In this document: positions 36,388 through 44,791 of the stretch, piece by piece | Position numbering within the stretch: position 1 is the stretch's first letter | Layout: every line of letters begins with the position of its first letter | Translations under genes and position numbers: made by a program | Notes under the pieces: generated by a model | What the model was told of the DNA's origin: nothing | The model's database searches: none | What the model saw: the letters and a program-made list of their open reading frames with translations, nothing else | Assembly: GCA_026992075.1 (NCBI GenBank) | Contig: JALXAM010000070.1 | Location: 1 to 64,000, forward strand | From: Sedimenticola sp. | GTDB lineage: Bacteria; Pseudomonadota; Gammaproteobacteria; Chromatiales; Chromatiaceae | Reading direction: 5' to 3' | Length of the DNA stretch: 64,000 nucleotides

Positions 36388-37371
36388 TCAGTGGGGGTTT
36401 TCCTGGTCACTGGCCTCTTTCAACAGTTTCAGGCAGCGTCCGTCCCGCATACTCTTGGCCATGTCCATGGCACTCTTGCCCCCCTTGTTCTTCCGGTTGA
36501 CGTCGGCACCGTAGGAGAGTAGCACCTTAACCACCTCCGGTTCACGCACGTCCACCGCCTCCATCAAGGCGGTGATGCCATCGTTGTCGGCCGCATGAAT
36601 GTCGGCACCATGCTGCAGCAGATACTCCACCGCCGCCACATTTCCGGCACCGGCCGCCCAGATGAGCGGGGTGGCTCCGTCCTTCGAACGGGCATTGACA
36701 TCGGCCCCGGCTTCCACCAGCGCCTTCACCACCTCCATGTTCTTGCCCTTCTCCACCGCATGGACAAGAGCCGTTTTCCCTTTCTTGTCCTTCAGATTCA
36801 CCTTGGCGCCATGCTTGAGCAGCAGCTTGACGATCTCCGGATGGTCGTGTTCCGCGGCCAGCATCAGGGGGGTGCGCCCCTCCTTGTCCCGGTCATTGGG
36901 GTCGGCGCCGCGGAACAGGAGCTGTTCCAGCATCTCCTTTTCACCATACCGCGCCGCCAACAGACAGGGCGTGGTACCCGCCCGGGTACGCGCATTGAGA
37001 TCCGCGCCCCGCTCGATGAGAAGCGCGGTGACCTCCTGTTCCCCGTTCTCCGCCGCCAGCGTGAGTGCGGTGCAGTCGGCCACCGTCTTCCGGTTGACGT
37101 CGGCACCCCGCTGCAGCAACAGGGAAACCGCACCCAGGTTGCCGTTCTCCGCGGCCATCATCAGTGCGGTCTTTCCATACTTGTTTGCACTGTTCACATC
37201 GGCACCCTGGTCGAGCAGCTTCTCGATGGCCTCCACGTCGCCCACGGATGCCGCCAGCCGCAGCTCACGCCCCAGCTCCTCCTTGTCCGGCTTGTCCCCC
37301 GCCCAGGCCTGGAAGGCCAGCAGCAACACCAACAGAACCGGGATGATCCTTCCTGTTCGAATCTTCATCAT
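36388..37371 (-). CDS. Periplasmic ankyrin-repeat protein
   Basis: A 327-residue exported protein with a signal peptide (to about residue 24, FQAWA) and about nine ankyrin repeats filling the rest; repeats read GKTALMMAAENGN...LLLQRGADVN with regular spacing of about 33 residues. No enzyme domain is present. Periplasmic ankyrin proteins in other bacteria often sit beside redox or stress enzymes and act as scaffolds, which fits here, next to the NapC-type cytochrome (27 bp upstream, same strand). The first of two adjacent ATG codons (37371) is chosen by its GAGGAG site. Confidence 0.85.
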   Translation of the reverse strand: MMKIRTGRIIPVLLVLLLAFQAWAGDKPDKEELGRELRLAASVGDVEAIEKLLDQGADVNSANKYGKTALMMAAENGNLGAVSLLLQRGADVNRKTVADCTALTLAAENGEQEVTALLIERGADLNARTRAGTTPCLLAARYGEKEMLEQLLFRGADPNDRDKEGRTPLMLAAEHDHPEIVKLLLKHGAKVNLKDKKGKTALVHAVEKGKNMEVVKALVEAGADVNARSKDGATPLIWAAGAGNVAAVEYLLQHGADIHAADNDGITALMEAVDVREPEVVKVLLSYGADVNRKNKGGKSAMDMAKSMRDGRCLKLLKEASDQENPH

Positions 37372-37397
37372 CGTCACTCTCCTCGCACCCCCGGCCA

Positions 37398-37940
37398 TCA
37401 CTCTTCGTCTTCTTCGTCCTCGGGCTCGTCAGGCTCTTCGTGCGCGATGCCCTGATGACAATCGATGCAGGTCTTTCCTTCATCCCGGGCTCGGCCGTGA
37501 CGCTTGCGCGCACTGCGGTCCTGCTCGGCCAGATCCATCGCCTCCCAGGAATGGCAGGAACGACATTCTCGTGAGTCCGAAGCTCTCATCTTTGCCCACA
37601 CCGCATTGGCCATCTGCCAGCGACGAGCCTCGAACTTCTCCTTGGTATCGATGGTACCCAGAATCTCGTGGTAGACATCCTTGGCCGCCATCACCTTGGC
37701 CACCATCTTGGGAATGAAGGACTTGGGAACATGGCAATCGGCACACCCGGCCCGCACCCCGGCAGGATTCTTCCAATGAATGGTCTCCTTGAGCTCCTCC
37801 AGATTCCACTTCATGCTGTGACACGAAGTGCAAAACTCCAGTTGGTTCGTAAAATGCAACCCCACGTTGAACAGGCCGGCGAAGACCACACCGGCCAGAA
37901 AGATGACGATGGCGATACCCAGGCTGATGCGTTGAGCCAT
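37398..37940 (-). CDS. NapC/NirT-family tetraheme c-type cytochrome (membrane quinol dehydrogenase)
   Basis: A 180-residue inner-membrane protein with one N-terminal helix (about residues 5-24) and four CxxCH motifs: CTSCH, CADCH, CRSCH and CIDCH. The first reads CTSCHSM, the CxxCHxM pattern of NapC/NrfH proteins, where Met binds the quinol-side haem. Such proteins take electrons from quinol and pass them to periplasmic cytochromes or reductases. No nap, nrf or nir catalytic gene is present. It ends in an acidic tail (EEPDEPEDEEDEE), as the seven-heme cytochrome does. It heads a two-gene unit with the ankyrin gene. Confidence 0.88.
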   Translation of the reverse strand: MAQRISLGIAIVIFLAGVVFAGLFNVGLHFTNQLEFCTSCHSMKWNLEELKETIHWKNPAGVRAGCADCHVPKSFIPKMVAKVMAAKDVYHEILGTIDTKEKFEARRWQMANAVWAKMRASDSRECRSCHSWEAMDLAEQDRSARKRHGRARDEGKTCIDCHQGIAHEEPDEPEDEEDEE

Positions 37941-38036
37941 TGCTTCCTCCCCGTGCTACCTTTGGTGTTCGACAAAGCTCCGGATGGGCATTTCATTGCT
38001 GCCCGATTGTTGTTCCGGATCTGGATACGCCCGTTT

Positions 38037-39410
38037 TTATTGGTAGACCAGCTTCGGCAACCAGGTGGCCAGTTGCGGCCACCAAGCCAGCAGCGCCAGC
38101 ATGACGAGCTGTATCAGGATAAAGGGTATCACACCCCGGTAGATGGCGCTCGTGGTCACCTCCGGCGGCGCCACCCCACGCAGGTAGAAGAGCGCAAAGC
38201 CGAATGGAGGCGTGAGAAAAGAGGTCTGCAGATTGATGGCAATCATGATCCCCAGCCAGACGGGATCCAGCCCCATCGCCAGCAAGACGGGTCCCACGAT
38301 GGGCACCACCACGAAGGTGATCTCGATGAAGTCGAGAATGAAGCCCAGCAGGAACATGAGCAACATCACCACCACCACTGCGCCCACCACGCCGCCCGGC
38401 AGGTTGTGCAACAACTCCTCCACCAGATCGTCTCCGCCGAAACCGCGGAACACCAGCGAGAAGACGGCGGCACCGATGAAGATGAGGAACACCATGCTGG
38501 TCACCTTCACCGTGGACTGCATCGTTTCACGCAGCGAATCCAGATTGAACTGGCGGCGCTGGATGGCCAGCAGCATGGCGCCCACCGCGCCCACCGATGC
38601 CGCCTCGGTGGGGGTGGCCATGCCCGCCAGAATGGACCCGAGCACCGCCACGATGAGCGCCAGTGGCGGCAACAACACAGTAATCACCCGGCGGACCAGG
38701 GAGCCCTGGCCTGACAGATCGGGAGCCGCCGGCACCTTGTCGGGGCGCAGTATGGCCACTCCGATCAGATAGAGCAGATACATGGCCACCAACCCCAGCC
38801 CTGGAATCACCGCCCCCACGAAGAGATCCCCCACCGACACCGTCTTCAGATCCCAGATACCCATCTCCAGCTGCGCCTGCTGGTAGGCCGAGGAGAGCAC
38901 GTCGCCCAGCAACACAAGAATGATGGAAGGGGGGATGATCTGCCCCAGGGTGCCGGAGGCGCAGATGGTGCCCGCCGCCACCGCCGGGTCGTAGTTGCGT
39001 TTCACCATGGTGGGCAGCGAGAGCAGCCCCATGGTGACCACGGTGGCGCCCACGATCCCGGTGCTGGCCGCCAGCAGCATCCCCACCAGGGTCACCGAGA
39101 TGCCCAGTCCGCCACGCAGGCGGCCAAACAGCGCCGCCATGGTATCGAGCAGCTCCTCGGCCACCCTGGAGCGCTCCAGCATCACCCCCATGAATACGAA
39201 CAGGGGCACGGCGATGAGGGTCTCGTTGGTCATGATGCCGTAGAGGCGGTTGGGCAGCGCCTCCAGAAAGGCCGGGTCGAAAAGATCGAGCTGCTCGCCC
39301 AGGAAGGCGAAAAGCAGGGAGACGCCACCCAGGGTGAAGGCCACCGGGTAACCCAGCATGAGCACCAGGGCCACCACGGCGAACAGGATCAGCGGCAGAT
39401 ACTCAGCCAC
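38037..39410 (-). CDS. dctM: TRAP transporter large permease, DctM type
   Basis: The 457-residue large membrane subunit of a tripartite, sodium-driven transporter. It has about 12 helices and family stretches GYPVAFTLGGVSLLFAFLG (near residue 20), IAVPLFVFMGVMLERS (about 66-81) and LTPPFGFALFYLRGVAP in the C-terminal part. It overlaps dctQ by 8 bp. Substrates are usually carboxylates or related acids, but the periplasmic binding protein that defines specificity is not next to it. Confidence 0.92.
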   Translation of the reverse strand: MAEYLPLILFAVVALVLMLGYPVAFTLGGVSLLFAFLGEQLDLFDPAFLEALPNRLYGIMTNETLIAVPLFVFMGVMLERSRVAEELLDTMAALFGRLRGGLGISVTLVGMLLAASTGIVGATVVTMGLLSLPTMVKRNYDPAVAAGTICASGTLGQIIPPSIILVLLGDVLSSAYQQAQLEMGIWDLKTVSVGDLFVGAVIPGLGLVAMYLLYLIGVAILRPDKVPAAPDLSGQGSLVRRVITVLLPPLALIVAVLGSILAGMATPTEAASVGAVGAMLLAIQRRQFNLDSLRETMQSTVKVTSMVFLIFIGAAVFSLVFRGFGGDDLVEELLHNLPGGVVGAVVVVMLLMFLLGFILDFIEITFVVVPIVGPVLLAMGLDPVWLGIMIAINLQTSFLTPPFGFALFYLRGVAPPEVTTSAIYRGVIPFILIQLVMLALLAWWPQLATWLPKLVYQ

Positions 39411-39909
39411 GATCCGCCCCGGTTACGATGCGCAGGCTCTTGAGCAGCAGCGCCGTGCCCTGCAGCAGCAGGGTGACCGGCAGAATCAGGATCAGGGTCT
39501 TCAGGAGAAAGACGCCGGGCAGACCTCCCGCCTCCCGTGATCCCTCCAGCACAAGCCAGGACTCCCGCACATAATCCCAGCTCACTACGAAGATATAGAT
39601 CGACAGGGGATAGAGCAGTAACAGGGTGCCGAGCAGGTTGACCCACGCCCGCCCACGCAATCCCAGCCGCTGGTAGAAGATATCCACCCGCACATGGCCG
39701 CCATGCTTCAAGGTGTAGGCCGCGCCCAGCATGAAGACTGCGGCATGCAGATAGGTGACCGATTCCTGCATGGCGATCCAGCCGGTATCGAACAGATAGC
39801 GGAGCATCACCACCAGGAAGGTGATGAGCACCATCAGCAGGGTGGCCCAGGCCACCGTCCGGCCCAGCCACTCCGCCGCCACCTCCAGCCTGAGGATCAG
39901 CTTCTCCAC
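39403..39909 (-). CDS. dctQ: TRAP transporter small permease, DctQ type
   Basis: The 168-residue small membrane subunit that pairs with DctM. Four helices are visible, with the typical N-terminal stretch RTVAWATLLMVLITFLVVMLRY (about residues 16-37) and HGGHVRVDIFYQRL (near 69-82). The gene follows the DUF2782 gene by 13 bp and overlaps dctM by 8 bp, so all three may be one transcript. No DctP binding-protein gene is seen. Confidence 0.88.
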   Translation of the reverse strand: MEKLILRLEVAAEWLGRTVAWATLLMVLITFLVVMLRYLFDTGWIAMQESVTYLHAAVFMLGAAYTLKHGGHVRVDIFYQRLGLRGRAWVNLLGTLLLLYPLSIYIFVVSWDYVRESWLVLEGSREAGGLPGVFLLKTLILILPVTLLLQGTALLLKSLRIVTGADRG

Positions 39910-39922
39910 CAGGCAGGCTCCA

Positions 39923-40240
39923 CTACCAGCGAAACAGGATCCACTGAGGCAGCACGATCCGACCGGGGTCGTCGCCGCTCACCTCGTCGAACTGACCGTC
40001 GCCATCCAGATCCATCAGGTAGTAGGGTTTTCCATGGCGGGGCACGATCTTGAGCATGTAGATCTGGCCGTTGATCCGGTATTCATGGATGGTCTTGCCT
40101 CCCTCTTCCCGGATGGTCACCTCGGGTTCGATCGCCTCTCCCTTCTCGTTCACCGGTCGGGGCGGCTGGGGTGGCTCCTCCTCCGCCACAACGACGGACG
40201 CCAAGGCCCAAAACGCCAGGAGCAGCAGGATTCTCTTCAT
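39923..40240 (-). CDS. DUF2782 family small exported protein
   Basis: A 105-residue protein with a signal peptide (to about residue 19) and a compact C-terminal domain: VTIREEGGKTIHEYRINGQIY, VPRHGKPYYLMDLDGDGQFD and the end region VLPQWILFRW match the gammaproteobacterial DUF2782 family, whose role is unknown. The DLDGDGQFD stretch resembles a calcium-binding loop, but this is only a resemblance. It lies just upstream of dctQ. Confidence 0.8.
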   Translation of the reverse strand: MKRILLLLAFWALASVVVAEEEPPQPPRPVNEKGEAIEPEVTIREEGGKTIHEYRINGQIYMLKIVPRHGKPYYLMDLDGDGQFDEVSGDDPGRIVLPQWILFRW

Positions 40241-40274
40241 GACGGCGCGATCCAGGAAGAAAGGGGGTCGCTCA

Positions 40275-40994
40275 TTATAGCTCGAGCAGAATCTCCTGCT
40301 CCTCCGGCGAGGGCTGAAAGCCGCGACCGCCGTAATGGGCGAAGATTGCGCGGACGATCTCTTCGGGCTCGTCGCACAGGTGCATCAGCTCCAAGTCTTC
40401 CGGATCGATGGTGCCCTCCGCCACCATCACCTCCCGGAACCAATCCAGCATTCCCTGCCAGAACCTGCGTTCCACCAGGATGATGGGGATCTTTCTGCCC
40501 TTGCCGGTCTGGATCAGGGTGAGGCACTCGGCCAGCTCGTCCAGGGTGCCAAAACCGCCCGGCAGCACCACATAGGCCGAGGCGTACTTGATGAACATCA
40601 CCTTGCGCGCGAAGAAATGGCGATAGGTGATGGAGATGTCCTGGTAGGGGTTGGCCGCCTGCTCATGAGGCAGGACGATGTTGAGCCCCACGCTGGGCGA
40701 GGGCCCCTGGAAGGCGCCCTTGTTGGCCGCCTCCATGATGCCCGGTCCGCCGCCGCTGACCACGGTGAAGCCGGCTTCGGAGAGCAGCCGCGCCACCTCC
40801 TCCGCTTTCCGGTACCAGGGATGGTCGGGCGGGGTGCGCGCCGAGCCGAAGATGCTCACCGCCGGGCGGATGCGGCTGAGCTGCTCGAACCCCTCCACGA
40901 ACTCCGCCATGATGCGGAAGATGCGCCAGGATTCGCGGTTCAGCTCCGCCTCCGATTCCGGGGTGCGGGGGCGGATGGTGGAAAAATCGTTCAT
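40275..40994 (-). CDS. LOG-family protein (nucleotide 5'-monophosphate phosphoribohydrolase-like)
   Basis: A 239-residue Rossmann-fold protein of the LOG family; members hydrolyse nucleoside 5'-monophosphates to base and ribose 5-phosphate. The signature VVSGGGPGIMEAANKGAF (about residues 78-95) and LPGGFGTLDELAECLTLIQTG (about 144-164) with the catalytic Arg/Glu region are clear. The ATG at 40994 with an AGAGAAG site is used; a longer frame adds 13 residues. It is longer than the Pseudomonas type and resembles the larger TIGR00730 group. Confidence 0.85.
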   Translation of the reverse strand: MNDFSTIRPRTPESEAELNRESWRIFRIMAEFVEGFEQLSRIRPAVSIFGSARTPPDHPWYRKAEEVARLLSEAGFTVVSGGGPGIMEAANKGAFQGPSPSVGLNIVLPHEQAANPYQDISITYRHFFARKVMFIKYASAYVVLPGGFGTLDELAECLTLIQTGKGRKIPIILVERRFWQGMLDWFREVMVAEGTIDPEDLELMHLCDEPEEIVRAIFAHYGGRGFQPSPEEQEILLEL

Positions 40995-41476
40995 TTTTTC
41001 TTCTCTTTTCGGGTTTGCGCGGAATTTCGCCACAGAGGCACAGAGATCACGGAAAATTCATTGGTGAGTCAGGTTTCAGCCCGACAGGCAATGAAATGGC
41101 TTTCAACGCTCTTGGTTGCTCAGTCCATGCCTCGATTTTCCATGGTTGGGGTATACCCATGATTCACGGAAGCTGGTGTGGAAATGTACCCATTCCATTG
41201 ACTACCAGGACCAATTACCCCCAATCCGTATGAAAGCCGATGCCCTGGTGTTTATAGCGGGGGCCTCCGAGGCATGGATGCCGAGACGGAACCTGCAGGG
41301 AGGTATTCACGGCGTCCCCGCTACAAATACCGGGGCAGCGGCGCCCCGAAAGCGGTGAGGCCGTCCGGGGCCAGATCATTTTTTCCATGACTCGGGGTGA
41401 ATCCATGATCCATGGGGGTTAGAATCCCCCGCCTTTTCCAGCCCGTCACGTAGGACAACCGGCGCCACTATAGGCC
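40995..41476. repeat. Repeat-containing intergenic region before rep
   Basis: No gene was found in these 482 bases. They contain CCACAGAGGCACAGAG (near 41033), a motif repeated at 53510 and in reverse at 53923; GAAAGCCGATGCCCTGGTG (41232-41250); and GTATTCACGGCGTCCCCGC followed by TACAAATACCGGGGCAGCGG (41308-41342), both seen again near 53630 and 53855. Several short frames in this stretch are made of these repeats and are not genes. Confidence 0.7.
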
Positions 41477-43480
41477 ATGAACGATCTCAATCCAAGACAG
41501 CGCGAAGCGGTCACCTGGCTCGACGGCCCCCTGCTGGTGCTGGCCGGGGCCGGCTCCGGCAAGACCCGGGTGATCACCCGCAAGATCGCCTGGCTGATCG
41601 AAAAGGCGGGCGTGGCGCCGCGCCACATCACTGCCGTCACCTTCACCAACAAGGCAGCGCGGGAGATGAAGGCGCGGGTAGGGGAACTGCTCAGCGGCCG
41701 CGACAGTCGCGGGCTCATCGTCTCCACCTTCCATACCCTGGGGCTGAACATCCTGCGACGGGAACAGGCCGCCGCCGGGCTGCGCCCCGGCTTCACCATC
41801 TTCGACGCGCTGGATAGCGAACATCTGATCAAGGAATTGCTGCTGGAGGAGCAGCCCGACCGCGAGACGGTGCGCCGCGCCCAGTGGGCCATCTCCCGCT
41901 GGAAGAACGACCTGCTCACCCCGGAACGGGCCCTGAGCCGGGCCGGCGACGAACAGGAGCTGCGCCACGCACACCTCTATCTGGCCTATCAGCAGGCGCT
42001 TTCGGCCTACAACGCGGTGGACTTCGACGATCTCATCCGCATGCCGGTGATGCTGTTGCAGCAAGACGCCGAGGCACGCGAGCGCTGGCAGAACCGCATC
42101 CACCACCTGCTGGTGGACGAGTACCAGGACACCAACGGCGCCCAGTACGAGCTGGTGAAGCTGCTCACGGGAGTGCGCCAGGCCCTCACCGTGGTGGGAG
42201 ACGACGACCAGTCCATCTACGCCTGGCGCGGCGCCCGGCCCGACAACCTGGCGCGGCTGAAGGAGGACTTTCCCCGCCTCAAGGTGGTGAAGCTGGAACA
42301 GAACTACCGCTCCACCGGCCGTATCCTGCGAGCCGCCAACGCCCTCATCGGCCACAACCCCCACCTGTTCGAAAAGCGGCTCTGGAGCGAGCTGGGACCG
42401 GGCGACCCCATCCGGGTGCTGATCTGCCGGGACGAGGAGGGAGAAGCGGAACGAGTGGTGTCGGAAATACTGCACCAGAAATTCACAAAACGGCACAGCT
42501 GGGGTGACTTCGCCATCCTCTACCGCGGCAACCACCAGGCACGGCTGTTCGAGAAACAGCTGCGGCTGCACAACGTACCCTATTTTCTCAGCGGCGGCAC
42601 CTCTTTCTTCTCCCGCACCGAGATCAAGGACCTGATGGCCTACCTGCGACTGCTGGCCAACCCCCACGACGACACCGCCTTCCTGCGGGTGGTGAACACC
42701 CCGAGGCGGGGCATCGGCCCCGGCTCGCTGGAGAAGCTCACCGCCCACGCCGCCGAGCGCGGCGTGCCCCTGCTCGAGGCGCTGGAGGAGCTGGGACTGG
42801 AACAGAAGCTCTCGGGCCGCCCGCTGAAGCAGCTGCGCGAGTTCGGCCGCTGGGTGTGGCAACTGGCCCGCCTGGCCGAAAACGAGCCGCCAGCGGAGAC
42901 TCTGCGCCAACTGCTGCGGGATCTGGACTACGAGGAGTGGCTGCTGCAGACCTCCCCCAACGACAAGGCGGCGCAGCGGCGCATGGAGAACGTGGAAGAG
43001 CTGGTGGCCTGGCTGGAACGGCTGCAGGCGGACGAACTCAAGGGCGACAGCCTGGCGGAGCTGGTGAACCACCTGTCGCTCATGGACCTGCTGGAGCGTC
43101 AGGACGAGGAGAGCGCCGACGACCGCGTCAGCCTGATGACGCTGCATGCCGCCAAGGGGCTGGAATTCCCCGTGGTCTTCCTGACCGGCATGGAGGAGGA
43201 GCTGCTGCCCCACCGCACCAGCATCGAGGAGGAGAACGTCGAGGAGGAGCGGCGCCTGGCCTACGTGGGCATCACCCGGGCGCGGCGCCGGCTCTACCTC
43301 TCACTGGCGAAGAAACGCCGTAAGGGGGGCGAGCTGGTGGAATGCGAGCCAAGCCGCTTTCTCTCGGAGCTTCCCGTAGAGGACCTGGAGTGGGAGGGTC
43401 GTGATCAGGAAACCGACCCGGAAGAGAAGAAGGCCAGGGGGCGCGCCCACCTGGCCTCCATGAAAGCAATGCTGCGGTGA
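41477..43480 (+). CDS. rep: ATP-dependent DNA helicase Rep (UvrD/Rep family)
   Basis: Rep is a 3'-5' helicase that helps restart and clear replication forks. The 667-residue protein begins MNDLNPRQREAVTWLDGPLLV, the Rep-type start, with Walker A AGAGSGKTRVITRKIAWL (about residues 23-40), motif II VDEYQDTNGAQYEL, motif III VGDDDQSIYAWRGA, motif V LMTLHAAKGLEFPVVFL and motif VI EERRLAYVGITRARRRLYL. The C-terminus is short and close to E. coli Rep in length. All helicase motifs are intact. Confidence 0.94.
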   Translation: MNDLNPRQREAVTWLDGPLLVLAGAGSGKTRVITRKIAWLIEKAGVAPRHITAVTFTNKAAREMKARVGELLSGRDSRGLIVSTFHTLGLNILRREQAAAGLRPGFTIFDALDSEHLIKELLLEEQPDRETVRRAQWAISRWKNDLLTPERALSRAGDEQELRHAHLYLAYQQALSAYNAVDFDDLIRMPVMLLQQDAEARERWQNRIHHLLVDEYQDTNGAQYELVKLLTGVRQALTVVGDDDQSIYAWRGARPDNLARLKEDFPRLKVVKLEQNYRSTGRILRAANALIGHNPHLFEKRLWSELGPGDPIRVLICRDEEGEAERVVSEILHQKFTKRHSWGDFAILYRGNHQARLFEKQLRLHNVPYFLSGGTSFFSRTEIKDLMAYLRLLANPHDDTAFLRVVNTPRRGIGPGSLEKLTAHAAERGVPLLEALEELGLEQKLSGRPLKQLREFGRWVWQLARLAENEPPAETLRQLLRDLDYEEWLLQTSPNDKAAQRRMENVEELVAWLERLQADELKGDSLAELVNHLSLMDLLERQDEESADDRVSLMTLHAAKGLEFPVVFLTGMEEELLPHRTSIEEENVEEERRLAYVGITRARRRLYLSLAKKRRKGGELVECEPSRFLSELPVEDLEWEGRDQETDPEEKKARGRAHLASMKAMLR

Positions 43481-43538
43481 TCCTTGCCACCCCTTTCTCC
43501 GGGAGCAGGGGCAGCGAAATCACCACGAATGGCCCGGT

Positions 43539-44039
43539 TCAGGGCTTCAGCGTCGCCAGCCAGTCGGCGATGGCTTTCATCTCCTCGTCGGAAACGCCGG
43601 CGATGACCCCTTTCATCACCGCGGACTGGCCGTTGTGCCGGGTACCGCTCTTGATGTCCTTCATCTGATTCAGCAGGTAGGTGGCGCTCTGACCGGCCAG
43701 CTTTGGGTAGACCGGCATCACCGTGGTCTTGCCATCCGCCCCATGACAGCCGGCACAACCCTTGGCTGCGTAGAGGCTGGCACCCGGGTTGTCACCGGCA
43801 GGCGCTGCCGCCGGAGCCGAGGCCGGAGCAGCCGCAGCGGGAGCTGCCTTCTCCTGTGCCGCAGGAGCCGCTGCAGGTGCAGGGGCAGCAGCTTCCGCGC
43901 TCTTCCCCTGCCCGGCCACGTTCACCTGGCCCACGGGTTTGATTCTGGAGAGCACATCATCCTCTGCCTGGACCGCAGCGGTGGAGAAGGCGGCCGCCAG
44001 CGCCAGGGAGACAAACAGGATCTTGGTTCTTTCTGCCAC
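43539..44039 (-). CDS. Cytochrome c5-type monoheme protein
   Basis: A 166-residue periplasmic monoheme cytochrome. The signal peptide (to about residue 24, VQA) precedes a long low-complexity Ala/Pro linker (about residues 50-90) and a class I cytochrome domain with KGCAGCHGADG (haem motif CAGCH), YPKLAGQ and the Met-containing MPVYPKL region. The GTG at 44039 with an AGAGGA site gives the proper signal start. The flexible linker suggests a tethered shuttle. It is divergent from the two Met-rich membrane proteins. Confidence 0.85.
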   Translation of the reverse strand: MAERTKILFVSLALAAAFSTAAVQAEDDVLSRIKPVGQVNVAGQGKSAEAAAPAPAAAPAAQEKAAPAAAAPASAPAAAPAGDNPGASLYAAKGCAGCHGADGKTTVMPVYPKLAGQSATYLLNQMKDIKSGTRHNGQSAVMKGVIAGVSDEEMKAIADWLATLKP

Positions 44040-44103
44040 TTTGAAAATCCTCTGGAAAAAATGGAGCCGGGCCGGATGGCGCCGGTACATATCGCGTTCG
44101 CCA

Positions 44104-44109
44104 ATCATA
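44104..44109 (-). promoter_or_regulatory. Candidate extended -10 promoter for cytochrome c5 gene
   Basis: On the minus strand TGCTATGAT is an extended -10 element; a weak -35 TGGAGC sits 17 bases upstream (44127-44132). Transcription would begin about 57 bases before the GTG start at 44039. Confidence 0.4.
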
Positions 44110-44186
44110 GCATTCTCCAAATCACCGCTCCAATCGCGTAGGAACCCCCGCCTGTCGAGCAATCATGGAAACCCTGCTGCCGATAT

Positions 44187-44195
44187 TGCTATAGT
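44187..44195 (+). promoter_or_regulatory. Candidate extended -10 promoter for the Met-rich pair
   Basis: TGCTATAGT (TG, one base, TATAGT) lies 30 bases before the ATG at 44225. No convincing -35 element is present, which is tolerated with an extended -10. Confidence 0.4.
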
Positions 44196-44224
44196 TGAAA
44201 GTTGAATCCACCTCCGGCAGGCAC

Positions 44225-44791
44225 ATGGCTGAGGAACCCCAGAATTCCGCACCCACCGTGGACCCCAAGCTGCTGCGGGCGGCCCGCTCCTTCGAGGCCA
44301 TCCTCTTCAGCCAGATCGGGATCCAGGAGAAGCTGAGCAACGATCTGAAGAACGCCATCCGTTTCGGCATGGTGATTCTCGGCCTCATCGCCGTCTCCAT
44401 CCTGGTGTTGCTGCTCACCCTCTCCTCCCAGATCAACCGCATCTCCGCCGTGGTGGCGGACATGAACCGCAACGTGGAGACCGTCACCAGCGAGATGGAC
44501 CGGGTGAGCGCCGCCATGGACTCCATGCTGAAACGGGTGGCCCTGCTGGAGCCCATGGATCGGGAGACCGGAGCCATGAAGAAGGAGATGGAGGCCATCG
44601 ACCGCGATATCGCCGGCATGCGCGACACCATCGGCACCATGGAGACCCACGTGGATCAGGTGCGGCAATCGGTGGAGAACATGGCCGCCACCATCAGCCG
44701 GATGGATGACGAGGTGCAGATGATGGCCGCCGACATGCAGCACATGGCCAAACCGGCCAGGACCCTCAAAAAGATGTTCCCCATACCCTGA
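44225..44791 (+). CDS. Single-pass membrane protein with Met-rich coiled coil (first of pair)
   Basis: A 188-residue protein I do not recognise. A polar N-terminal tail (about 45 residues) is followed by one membrane helix (about residues 46-68) and a long helical segment in which Met recurs at roughly heptad spacing (VVADMNRNVETVTSEM, MDRVSAAMDSM, MRDTIGTMETHV). 18 of 188 residues are Met. No enzyme motif is present. Its stop overlaps the ATG of a similar gene (TGATG), so the two are likely made together and may form a mixed coiled coil. Confidence 0.75.
   Translation: MAEEPQNSAPTVDPKLLRAARSFEAILFSQIGIQEKLSNDLKNAIRFGMVILGLIAVSILVLLLTLSSQINRISAVVADMNRNVETVTSEMDRVSAAMDSMLKRVALLEPMDRETGAMKKEMEAIDRDIAGMRDTIGTMETHVDQVRQSVENMAATISRMDDEVQMMAADMQHMAKPARTLKKMFPIP

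Noticed and set aside
37398-37940. Assignment of the tetraheme protein as NapC, NrfH, NirT or TorC specifically
   Set aside because: The CxxCHxM pattern supports only the wider family. No matching catalytic subunit lies nearby to choose among them.
40995-41476. Short open frames in the gap before rep (for example around 41116-41358)
   Set aside because: They consist largely of dispersed repeats that recur at 28.8 kb and 53.6 kb and lack a ribosome site.
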